In this document: piece by piece, positions 26,301-32,694 of the stretch | Layout: each line of letters starts with the position of its first letter | How positions within the stretch are numbered: the stretch's first letter is position 1 | Position numbers and translations under genes: made by a program | Assembly (NCBI GenBank): GCA_033762375.1 | Contig: JANRLQ010000026.1 | Coordinates: 372,001 to 436,000, forward strand | Source: RDXT01 sp033762375 | Lineage (GTDB): Bacteria; Bacteroidota; Bacteroidia; J057 | Direction: 5' to 3' | Length of the DNA: 64,000 nucleotides | Notes under the pieces: model-generated | What the model saw: only the letters and a program-made list of their open reading frames with translations | Database searches by the model: none | Told to the model about the DNA's origin: nothing

Positions 26301-26448
26301 TGCCTCTCTGCGCCGATTCAAAGATGACGTCAAGGAAGTCCTGGCCGGACAAGATTGCGGATTTATGATTGAGAACTATCCGGATCTCCACCCTGGAGAC
26401 GTAGTAGAAGCCTACCGCAAGAGCGAGGTACGGAGAAAACTCAACTAA
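23305..26448 (+). CDS. infB: Translation initiation factor IF-2
   Basis: IF2 is the GTPase that places fMet-tRNA on the 30S subunit and promotes subunit joining. The 1047-residue protein has an N-terminal IF2_N module (about 1-55), then a long Pro/Val/Glu-rich linker (about 170-280) and a Lys/Arg-rich stretch (KKRKRRRRKRKRKGEGE, about 369-385). A second IF2_N module (about 470-525) precedes the G domain, with GHVDHGKTT from residue 554 and later DTPGHEAF and NKID. Domains II-IV follow. The 137-bp gap after nusA holds a 7-bp hairpin (GACCCTG 23181 / CAGGGTC 23207) without a T-run. A hairpin after infB probably ends the operon. Confidence 0.97.
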   Translation: MSDNKGQVYRLFQVAKELNVSTSQLVDFLKGKGHDVVSSPNTKLTGDQYHILVRQYASEKDMKAKADQMTEKRKEEVRLVNNNRPVSQPGTPTSEEEPDSVAISADDLRNNRIVRRPVTNKPPVGRVEPVSEKNDPPAPKEPPVADPASNMGIKILGRIDLSAFNTTNKKSQQKPATPPVKQVEEPAKPVVLPPPVVQQEAPLPEVSLPQPPVVPTPVAEVPVAPPVSPAPPPVVLKEEPAVPPVVVTPPPVAEVPPPAPEMPEVVAPPQERVPAPEPVIEPTVEDPSKVMRAEDNTPRLAGLKILDKINLEYERGKKRSGNNPNTPANRDAAANKSKEAPKTPAAPGVVPPATTSAEEEEKKRKRRRRKRKRKGEGEVKPGDPTAQKTTQGTAAAPKPGDKKTTAAPKKDKPTAKEVDNTIRNTMTQMGKGASRVRQRLRRAKRDSDAQRRDYMDQMMEEESRILEVTEFITANEFANLMSVPVNEIITKCFQLGMMVSINQRLDAEVMTLIAEEYDYEIRFVDVTEGEMEELEEEDKAEDLLTRNPIITVMGHVDHGKTTLLDYLRKANVAAGEAGGITQHIGAYEVKLRTGRMVTFLDTPGHEAFTAMRARGAKITDVAIIVIAADDAVMPQTREAINHAQAASVPMVFAINKIDKPGADPERIKAQLAEMNLLVEDWGGNYQCQAISALKGLNVDDLLEKVTIESDLLELKANPDRTASGTVIEARLDKGRGNVATVLVQNGTLSVGDEVVAGIHYGKVRALINQNGERVQQAGPAMPVQVLGISGQPNAGDKFYVFEEDGKAKSIAQKRTELYREQQMRRQSRLTLEEIGRRRALGNFKELNIIIRGDVDGSVEALSGSLLKLSTEEVQVNIIMKAVGAITEADVNLALASDAVIIAFNVRPNVQARNLADREEVDIRTYSVIYDAINEVRDALEGMLAPEVREEITGTLEVLEVFKITRVGNVAGGRVASGKVTRSDLARVIRDSVVIFDSKFASLRRFKDDVKEVLAGQDCGFMIENYPDLHPGDVVEAYRKSEVRRKLN

Positions 26449-26480
26449 CCGATCCTTTTATAACGCATATACTCCACAGC

Positions 26481-26505
26481 ACCGCCACTCCCACAGAGTG
26501 GCGGT
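26481..26505 (+). terminator. Hairpin terminator after infB
   Basis: ACCGCCACTC pairs perfectly with GAGTGGCGGT around the loop CCACA, followed by ATTTA. The T-tract is poor, but the 10-bp stem and its position 33 bp after the infB stop suggest the end of the rimP-nusA-infB transcript. Confidence 0.6.
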
Positions 26506-26519
26506 ATTTACATCCCCCT

Positions 26520-27314
26520 ATGGCTGTATACATCCAGGACATAGCAGACGCACTGGAAGCCTGGGCTCCTATCCCCCTGGCAGAAACCTATGACAATGTC
26601 GGGTTATTGGTCGGGTCTCCAACCCGTGAGGTGAGCCGAGTTTTGCTTACACTGGATGTCACTGAGGCAGTCGTGGCAGAAGCTGCCGACATGGGCTGTA
26701 ACCTGATCATTGCGCATCATCCCATTTGGTTTACGCCGCGCAAGCGGCTGACGGATGACTCATACGTGAGCCGCACCATCATGGCAGCCATACGGGCAGA
26801 TATCGCACTCTATGCTGCCCATACCAATCTGGATAATGTCCACACAGGCGTAAATGCACGTATTGCCACAAGACTAGGCCTTACATCTCCCTCGATACTC
26901 AGGTCAGCCCCCGGGTCCGACGGTACCACAGGGGCCGGTATGATCGGCTGGCTCCCGGAGTCCCTGCCAGCTGATACCTTCCTCAACCTGGTAAAAACAA
27001 CCTTTGGGTGCCAGGGAATACGATATGCGCCGGGTACCTCCGGGATGATTCACCAGGTAGCCGTATGCGGGGGGGCAGGCAGTTTTTTGATTCCCGATGC
27101 CCTGCGGAGAGGTGCGGATGCATTCGTTACCGCAGACATCACCTATCACAAGTTTTTTGATGCAGAGGGACAAATGTTACTCATGGACATCGGCCATTAT
27201 GAGTCCGAACAATTTACCGGAGAATTGATTTTATCATATTTATCCGAAAAATTTCCTAACTTTGCCCTCCATTTATCGTCCATATATACCAACCCTGTCA
27301 GGTATTGGGCCTGA
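26520..27314 (+). CDS. Nif3-like dinuclear metal centre protein (YbgI/DUF34 family)
   Basis: A 264-residue member of the Nif3/YbgI family, toroidal hexamers with a dimetal site and no firmly established enzyme activity. Metal-ligand segments are visible: NLIIAHHPIWF (about 61-71), YAAHTNLDNVHTGVNA (about 99-114) and LLMDIGHYESEQF near the C-terminus. This is the short form. Many Bacteroidota homologues carry an inserted PII-like domain and exceed 350 residues. The next gene, encoding a zinc-ribbon coiled-coil protein, is the usual neighbour in this phylum, and the pair is probably co-transcribed. Confidence 0.92.
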   Translation: MAVYIQDIADALEAWAPIPLAETYDNVGLLVGSPTREVSRVLLTLDVTEAVVAEAADMGCNLIIAHHPIWFTPRKRLTDDSYVSRTIMAAIRADIALYAAHTNLDNVHTGVNARIATRLGLTSPSILRSAPGSDGTTGAGMIGWLPESLPADTFLNLVKTTFGCQGIRYAPGTSGMIHQVAVCGGAGSFLIPDALRRGADAFVTADITYHKFFDAEGQMLLMDIGHYESEQFTGELILSYLSEKFPNFALHLSSIYTNPVRYWA

Positions 27315-27355
27315 GGGGGTGTTTTCGTATCGTACCATCGCTAAGGCTGTATCAC

Positions 27356-28111
27356 ATGGAGAATCCTATTGCGGAAAGATTGCTCTCACTAGCTCAACTT
27401 CAGGTGCTTAACACCAAACTCGATGAGATCTACCGCCTGCGGGGCAGTCTCCCAGAGGAGGTAAATGACCTGGAAGACGAAATGGTGGGGCTGGAAGGAA
27501 GAAAAACCCGGTTTGAGGAAGAGATAGCCAAGCTCCGGGAGGAAATTCTCGTCCGCCGCGCCAAAATTGATGAGATGGGTCATCAGATCAAAAAATATGA
27601 GGACCAGCAGAACAATGTAAAAAACAACCGGGAATTCGAAGCCCTGAAAAAGGAAATAGAATACGCCAACCTGGAAATTCTTACATCCGAAAAACGGATC
27701 CGTCAGTTTGGAGAGTCTATTATGGAAAAAGAGGAGCAGATCGCCCTCACCGATGCCCAGATAGACAATAAAAAACGGGAGCTGGATGAAAAACGCCAGG
27801 AGCTCGAGCAGATCATCCAGGAGACTATCCAGGAAGAAGGCCGGCTGAAGTCCGAGATTGACCGGGCTTCTTCACACGTGGAAGGCCGATATCTGAACGG
27901 TTACAACAAGATTCGCCTCAATATGCGCAATGGACTTGCAGTTGTACCCATTGACCGTAATGCCTGTGGCGGATGTTTTTCTATCGTTCCTCCCCAGATT
28001 CAGATAGACATAAAGCAGCGACGCAAGCTGATACATTGTGAAAACTGCGGACGTATCCTACTTGATGACTTCTTCCTGGAGGAAGCTCAAAAAATGCTGG
28101 TAGCCCCTTGA
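27356..28111 (+). CDS. Coiled-coil protein with C-terminal C4 zinc ribbon
   Basis: This 251-residue protein starts at the ATG of MENPIAERLLSLAQL. The frame is open 17 codons further upstream into the Nif3 gene, but only from this ATG does the family pattern begin. Residues 10-180 form a long antiparallel coiled coil. The C-terminus has two CxxC knuckles, ACGGCFS and HCENCGR (about 202-232), for one zinc ion. Related proteins (CT398/YbgI-neighbour type, zf-RING_7) have been proposed to bind sigma-54, flagellar or nucleic-acid partners in other bacteria. The role here is unknown. It is followed by a strong terminator. Confidence 0.9.
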   Translation: MENPIAERLLSLAQLQVLNTKLDEIYRLRGSLPEEVNDLEDEMVGLEGRKTRFEEEIAKLREEILVRRAKIDEMGHQIKKYEDQQNNVKNNREFEALKKEIEYANLEILTSEKRIRQFGESIMEKEEQIALTDAQIDNKKRELDEKRQELEQIIQETIQEEGRLKSEIDRASSHVEGRYLNGYNKIRLNMRNGLAVVPIDRNACGGCFSIVPPQIQIDIKQRRKLIHCENCGRILLDDFFLEEAQKMLVAP

Positions 28112-28166
28112 TTTACAGCGACCCAGCTTACAGCCTGCCTCAGGCAGGACATATGTGCTCAAACTC

Positions 28167-28203
28167 AAAGCGGAAAAATAAAATCATTTTTCCGCTTTTT
28201 TTT
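28167..28203 (+). terminator. Rho-independent terminator after the zinc-ribbon gene
   Basis: AAAGCGGAAAAAT (28167-28179) pairs with ATTTTTCCGCTTT (28186-28198) over 13 bp with a 6-nt loop, and the T-run continues to 28203. A second small hairpin CCTGCC-TCA-GGCAGG lies just before it at 28134-28148. The rest of 28204-28352 shows no gene. Confidence 0.88.
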
Positions 28204-28352
28204 GTGTATTCTTACATACAACCCGCTACCGTACGATCCTCCTGTGCAACTAGCCTTTACTTTTTTGAGTATGTTCGTTATAACCGCAGTGGGACTTACT
28301 GCGTACACTCTGTTTGGTTGTTTTACTTCATCTACCTAACGTCACAGTGGCT

Positions 28353-29867
28353 ATGTACCGGCTTATATGTGTGTACCTGATCCTCGCAGGAGCAATGGCT
28401 TGGAAGCCGGTTGTACTTACTGCGCATAATGAAACCCGCTCGCTGATAGAGCAGCGCACGGAAATAGAAACAAGCCTGTCCCTGCTTCACCTGGCAGATG
28501 CTGAGCGCCAGATTACTGCCATGAGCAGCAAACCCTGGCAGGCATACTACCGCGCGCACCTGCCGATCTATAAATATTTTGCAACACAGGATCCCGCATA
28601 CGCCCAGACATTACGCACTAACTGGGATGCCACCATTGCCAGTGTATCTGCCTTACCGGCTACAGACCCGCTCAGAAATGTTCTCCTCGCGGAGCTGAAC
28701 TGCAAGCGATCCTTTATAGAGTTTCTGGACGAAAACTATCTCGCCGCTACCCGCTATGGCCGGGCGGGCCGCAGCCTCATCATGCAGAACCAGCAAAAGT
28801 TTCCCGATAATATTGACCAGAAAAAAACCCTGGGCCTCATGAATGTTTTGCTGGGGTCTATTCCTGCCAAATATCAGTGGGTTACGGGTTCGCTTGGATT
28901 TACCGGAGATCTGGATGCGGGTGTCCAGCAACTCCAGGAGTTTGCCGCAAAGGGCAGCCTGCTTCGGATGGAAGCACAGGTAATCCTATTTGTGGTCGAA
29001 AAAAATATGCTCAACCGCACGGACCTTGCCATCAAGCGCATCGAAACCGAACGCAAAAGATATACCAGCCCCAACATCATGCTGGACTTCCTGCAAGCCT
29101 CCGCGCACCTGAGTATCAAACAAAATGACGCAGGCCTCGGTGTACTGGCCCGCAAGTCACAATATATCAATGCCGGCAAAGCCTTTTTTATCCCGTACTG
29201 GGACTACCTCCTCGGCAAAGGCCATTACTACAAAGACGATCTGCCCAATGCGCAGATGTATCTGGCGCAATTCCTGCGGGGATACAAAGGGAAACTGTTC
29301 CGGGCGGATGCAAACTTCCGGCTGGGGATGGCCCTGACGATGAGTGGTGCCTACACCGTCGGCAAGACTTTTTTTAAGTCTGTGATTTCCTCCGCAGGAG
29401 GATTTGATGAGGACGAGTACGCCAAGCATATGGCCAACAAGTTTCTTACAATCCCCCCCAGCACCCAGGCTATTTCGCTGTTTAAGGCCCGGAATCTGTT
29501 TGACGGAGGATACTTTGAAAAAGCCATTACAGTACTCCGCGACCTGGAAGCAGCTGGTCTCAGCAAACTTTCTGTGGATGACCGTGCAGAGTTGTACTAT
29601 CGCTATGGTCGTATTTATCACTCCCAGGGTAAGTTGGCCATTGCTTCCAGTTACTACCGTCGCTGTGTGAATGAACCCTCCAGCAGTGAGTCCCAGTGGC
29701 TGCAAGCCTATTCTTACTCCTACATGGGAGATATCGCCCGCCAGTCTGGTAATTCACCCACTGCGAAGGTAAACTATGAAAAAGCCCTCTCCTATAATGG
29801 GTATTTCTATCAGTCGGGCCTGCAAAACCGGTGTAAAGTAGCGCTGAGCGAACTGAAAAAAATCTAA
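28353..29867 (+). CDS. Exported tetratricopeptide-repeat protein
   Basis: A 504-residue protein starting MYRLICVYLILAGAMAWKPVV, a signal-peptide-like hydrophobic leader. A TTG 39 bp upstream is in frame, but the ATG just before the hydrophobic segment is better. The mature part is all-helical. In the C-terminal 150 residues the TPR pattern is clear (ARNLFDGGYFEKAITVLRDL, AELYYRYGRIYHSQGKLAIA, YSYMGDIARQSGNSPTAKVN). The middle has GLMNVLLGSIPAKYQW, which I recognise from Bacteroidota TPR proteins of unknown role. It is probably a periplasmic or outer-membrane-associated scaffold. Confidence 0.8.
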   Translation: MYRLICVYLILAGAMAWKPVVLTAHNETRSLIEQRTEIETSLSLLHLADAERQITAMSSKPWQAYYRAHLPIYKYFATQDPAYAQTLRTNWDATIASVSALPATDPLRNVLLAELNCKRSFIEFLDENYLAATRYGRAGRSLIMQNQQKFPDNIDQKKTLGLMNVLLGSIPAKYQWVTGSLGFTGDLDAGVQQLQEFAAKGSLLRMEAQVILFVVEKNMLNRTDLAIKRIETERKRYTSPNIMLDFLQASAHLSIKQNDAGLGVLARKSQYINAGKAFFIPYWDYLLGKGHYYKDDLPNAQMYLAQFLRGYKGKLFRADANFRLGMALTMSGAYTVGKTFFKSVISSAGGFDEDEYAKHMANKFLTIPPSTQAISLFKARNLFDGGYFEKAITVLRDLEAAGLSKLSVDDRAELYYRYGRIYHSQGKLAIASSYYRRCVNEPSSSESQWLQAYSYSYMGDIARQSGNSPTAKVNYEKALSYNGYFYQSGLQNRCKVALSELKKI

Positions 29868-29890
29868 CCGGGAGGTTTGGTTCCTGTAAA

Positions 29891-29914
29891 GGCCCGCTGA
29901 TGCGGGCTTTTTTT
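29891..29914 (+). terminator. Rho-independent terminator after the TPR gene
   Basis: GCCCGC-TGAT-GCGGGC followed by seven T. The T-tract reaches into the last codons of the convergent sirtuin gene (stop at 29913), so the two genes share this end. Confidence 0.88.
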
Positions 29915-30602
29915 ATTCAGCAGCTGCCAGGAGCTGGGTGACCAGACGCGGCACTCCGACAGAGGCATTCTCCTGGATATAGGTGACATCCCGTTTACTG
30001 GGGAGTTTCGGGATATTAGGGTCTATCACATACAGCGGGCAGTCGGCAGATGCGTAGGTATACAGGTTGGAGGCAGGATAGACCGCCAGCGAGGTGCCGA
30101 TGATGATCACGATATCAGCCGCCTCAAACATATCAGCTGCCTTAAAAATAAGCGGAACATCCTCCCCAAACCACACAATATGTGGACGCAACTGATGACC
30201 ATCGGGTGCTTTGTCGCCTATTGAGATATCTCCTTCTATGTCGTAGATAATTTTTTTGTTGGCAATACTTCTGCTTTTATTGAGCATCCCATGCAGGTGC
30301 AGGACATGAGTGGAGCCTGCCTTTTCGTGCAGGTCGTCTACGTTTTGGGTGACAATATTTACATGATACTTCTCCTCCAGGGCAACAAGGGCGAGATGGC
30401 CCGGGTTAGGCTGGCACGCACGCGCCTGCCGCCGCCGTTCGTTGTAGAAACGCAGCACTAACTCAGGGTTTTTCAGAAACCCCTCGACGGAAGCAACCTC
30501 CATGACATCGTGATTTTCCCAGAGCCCGTCGGAGTCCCTGAAGGTCTTGATCCCACTCTCAGCGCTAATCCCTGCCCCCGTCAGTACAGCAATGTTTTTC
30601 AT
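29913..30602 (-). CDS. Sirtuin-family NAD-dependent protein deacylase lacking the zinc cysteines
   Basis: Sirtuins remove acyl groups from lysines at the cost of NAD+. This 229-residue protein starts at MKNIAVLTGAGISAESGI. The frame is open 16 codons more, but a -7 element lies in that part. The NAD-binding GAGISAESGIKTFRD, the TQNVDDLHEKAGS block and the catalytic His in VLHLHG are intact, as is PHIVWFGEDVP. Where class I-III sirtuins have two CxxC zinc knuckles, this sequence (LNKSRSIANKKIIYDIEGD and onward) has none. The same loss occurs in other Bacteroidota CobB-like proteins as I recall them. Acyl preference is unknown. Confidence 0.9.
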   Translation of the reverse strand: MKNIAVLTGAGISAESGIKTFRDSDGLWENHDVMEVASVEGFLKNPELVLRFYNERRRQARACQPNPGHLALVALEEKYHVNIVTQNVDDLHEKAGSTHVLHLHGMLNKSRSIANKKIIYDIEGDISIGDKAPDGHQLRPHIVWFGEDVPLIFKAADMFEAADIVIIIGTSLAVYPASNLYTYASADCPLYVIDPNIPKLPSKRDVTYIQENASVGVPRLVTQLLAAAE

Positions 30603-30627
30603 GATACTTGTCAGCCGTTTTCTGAGG

Positions 30628-30635
30628 CAAATATA
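30628..30635 (-). promoter_or_regulatory. Candidate -7 element for the sirtuin gene (TATATTTG)
   Basis: The minus strand reads TATATTTG, an exact TAnnTTTG match, 25 bp before the ATG at 30602. A TTTTG 12 bp further upstream is too close for a standard -33 element, so only the -7 box is supported. It lies within the longer open frame and decides for the shorter protein. Confidence 0.5.
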
Positions 30636-30682
30636 CAATAGCAACAGCAAAATCCCGGGTAGGGTCCGGCATCGGAGTCAAT

Positions 30683-30700
30683 AAATTTGGAAAATTTGGA
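30683..30700. repeat. Tandem 9-bp repeat (AAATTTGGA twice)
   Basis: Two perfect head-to-tail copies of AAATTTGGA lie in the gap between the divergent sirtuin and SCP2 genes. They may be regulatory or incidental. A TACTTTCG element at 30741-30748, one base off TAnnTTTG, is a likely -7 box for the SCP2 gene. Confidence 0.4.
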
Positions 30701-30770
30701 AAAAGATTAATTTTCCATATCTAACATCGGGTATTTTTTTTACTTTCGTTTCAAAATAAACTCCAACCCC

Positions 30771-31070
30771 ATGAGCCTCGAATCCCTTACCTCTGCTTTT
30801 GTATCACGCGCACAAGCCGCTGACGCCCTGGGATCTACTATTAAGTTTGTGTTTACGGACACAGAAGGTGTTATCTATCTTGATGGTACTGCCAATAATG
30901 CCGTGTCCAATGAAGATCGTGATGCTGAGTGTACGGTTCATGTAGCATCTGCTGACCTGGCCGAAATGATGGCGGGCAACCTCAACCCCATGATGGCTTT
31001 TATGACGGGCAAGCTCCGGATCGAAGGTGATATGGGGGTAGCCATGAAACTGGGCAATGTCGTAGGATAA
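30771..31070 (+). CDS. SCP2 sterol-binding domain protein
   Basis: A 99-residue stand-alone SCP2 domain, a small fold with a hydrophobic tunnel that binds lipids, acyl chains or sterol-like ligands. The sequence TVHVASADLAEMMAGNLNPM followed by AFMTGKLRIEGDMGVAMKL matches the core of the family (the G-x-[IVL]-x-[IVL]-x-G-D motif). Ligand unknown. It is followed by a terminator and flanked on both sides by genes on the other strand, so it is a single-gene unit. Confidence 0.93.
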   Translation: MSLESLTSAFVSRAQAADALGSTIKFVFTDTEGVIYLDGTANNAVSNEDRDAECTVHVASADLAEMMAGNLNPMMAFMTGKLRIEGDMGVAMKLGNVVG

Positions 31071-31102
31071 TCCCGCCGTATGTACCTGGCTGATATGCCA
31101 AC

Positions 31103-31132
31103 ACCCGGTCGCACACAGCAGCCGGGTTTTTT
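31103..31132 (+). terminator. Rho-independent terminator after the SCP2 gene
   Basis: ACCCGG pairs with CCGGGT across a 13-nt loop, followed by a run of T to 31132. It ends 22 bp before the stop of the convergent membrane protein gene. Confidence 0.75.
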
Positions 31133-31153
31133 ATGGACACAAAATCAGGTTTT

Positions 31154-32113
31154 TCAGAATACCCAAGACTGATATTTCCGGTCAAAATCTGGATCCATTT
31201 TCAGAATCAGACCCGTGATCAGCATCACACCCCACATCACGGCAAGGCTGTGCTGGGTACTCGCCAGGGGGTGATCAGACCAGATGAACAGGCTGGGAAT
31301 CAGGAGCAGTGGCTCCAAAACGGCAATAAACGTAGCAGGAGCGTGTACACTCCGGGCCTTGAAGGCCAGCCAGGCCATTGGAAAAGAAATACTGAGATAA
31401 AAACCGAAGGTTGTCAGGAGTGTCCAGTAGGTTAGCTCCCCCTGCATCCACATCAGCAGCGCCATCCAGCCTCCCCAAAGTAAACCGATAACGGTATTGC
31501 TACCCAAAAATCCGAGCGATTGGGTCTCTCTGAGCAAAAAACCCCTAAAACCTCCCTCTACCCCCAAACTTGTCAGCAAGCCAAGTGTCATGCCCCAAAC
31601 CAGGACAGCTACTGCAAATATACCCAGCAGTACCCATATCTCATTGGGGAGATTAAACACTTCCCACAATGGGTATTTTCCCAGCACCGGATGGTGGATA
31701 ACCTTTTGGATAGCTGGTAATGATGTGCTGTACACCTCTCCAAACCCAGGTACATGCAGGAGGTTGCCCATACAAAAACTGACCCCCAATGTCAGCCCGA
31801 CAATCAGAAACGGAGCCAGCGCAGAAAGCCCGATCCATGAAAAACTAAAATGTTTGCGGGTCCAGCCATATCGGGCAGTAGATTCCCGGTATATAAGCGA
31901 CTGTACGATCCAGGCAGCCAGAAACGGACTCCAGAGATAGACCAGTACCCCTACGATCCCACTGAGATCGTCGGCCAGCAGCCACCTGCTCAAACCAAAC
32001 CCTCCAGCGCCGATCAGCAGCGCCAGGGTCAGAAACAGGCCTATTTTTCGGATGTCCATGTCTGCAGTAGTTTTTGTCTGATGATACGCAAATGAACGCA
32101 GGAGGTTAGTCAT
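31154..32113 (-). CDS. CPBP-like membrane protein with degenerate protease motifs
   Basis: A 319-residue protein with about eight membrane helices. The start is taken at MTNLLRSFAYHQTK, overlapping the preceding stop by 8 bp. MDIRKIGLFLTL at 32059 is a possible alternative. The segment GVEGGFRGFLLRE aligns with the EExxxRGxL motif of CAAX/CPBP intramembrane proteases, but the first Glu is Val. In the second motif GLLWGGWMALL the catalytic His position (normally GxxWxxWH) is Met, and no clear third His/Asn motif follows. It therefore looks like a non-catalytic relative. It is coupled to the DUF1415 gene. Confidence 0.72.
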   Translation of the reverse strand: MTNLLRSFAYHQTKTTADMDIRKIGLFLTLALLIGAGGFGLSRWLLADDLSGIVGVLVYLWSPFLAAWIVQSLIYRESTARYGWTRKHFSFSWIGLSALAPFLIVGLTLGVSFCMGNLLHVPGFGEVYSTSLPAIQKVIHHPVLGKYPLWEVFNLPNEIWVLLGIFAVAVLVWGMTLGLLTSLGVEGGFRGFLLRETQSLGFLGSNTVIGLLWGGWMALLMWMQGELTYWTLLTTFGFYLSISFPMAWLAFKARSVHAPATFIAVLEPLLLIPSLFIWSDHPLASTQHSLAVMWGVMLITGLILKMDPDFDRKYQSWVF

Positions 32114-32672
32114 GTTCACTTTGCCGATCCACAAAAGCCCGGGCACGCCGGGAGCGTACCTCCTCCAGGCCCAGGGCACGCAGGTACGCAACATTGCGCT
32201 CAGGCACCCGGTCAATATCCGGATGGGTATCTACTGCCAGCGATACACTGTCTTCGCGGAGGAGGTGTATCATCGGGTAGGGTGATCTGTTAGAGAAATG
32301 TGCCGGGTCGTCTTCTGCCTCATCAGCAAATACATAGTCCGGATGAAACCCCGCAAGCTGAATGATACCCTCCAGATCAGCTTCTGCCACCATATCCTCG
32401 CCCGCGTCCAGGAAGTCCAGATAGGCATCAAAATCCGTGAGAGCCTCCGGATGAATGAGCAGCGTAGTCTCTAGCTCTTCCGGAGGTGTGGACATCAGCA
32501 GCTCTAGTTCATCATAGAGGTCTTCAATCAGATCCTCGGGAGTGGTAGCGGTACTGACGATGTACCGGATACGGTTTTCGCGGGCTGGCACTGCGGCAAA
32601 AGGACAAAGCTGAAGCCCTATCACAAACTGCTCTACCCAGGTGCGGGTTTGTCGGATGATCATCTCTTGCAT
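32106..32672 (-). CDS. DUF1415 family protein
   Basis: A 188-residue soluble protein beginning MQEMIIRQTRTWVEQFVIGL. The core LQLCPFAAVPARENRIRYIV and, later, LAGFHPDYVFADEAEDDPAHF with YPMIHLLREDSV are the conserved blocks of DUF1415, which has no assigned function. The open frame extends into the T9SS gene upstream, so the ATG at 32672, 22 bp after that stop, was chosen. It overlaps the membrane protein gene by 8 bp and is probably read with it. Confidence 0.9.
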   Translation of the reverse strand: MQEMIIRQTRTWVEQFVIGLQLCPFAAVPARENRIRYIVSTATTPEDLIEDLYDELELLMSTPPEELETTLLIHPEALTDFDAYLDFLDAGEDMVAEADLEGIIQLAGFHPDYVFADEAEDDPAHFSNRSPYPMIHLLREDSVSLAVDTHPDIDRVPERNVAYLRALGLEEVRSRRARAFVDRQSEHD

Positions 32673-32694
32673 GCAGCAAGATACTTTTTTTGGA

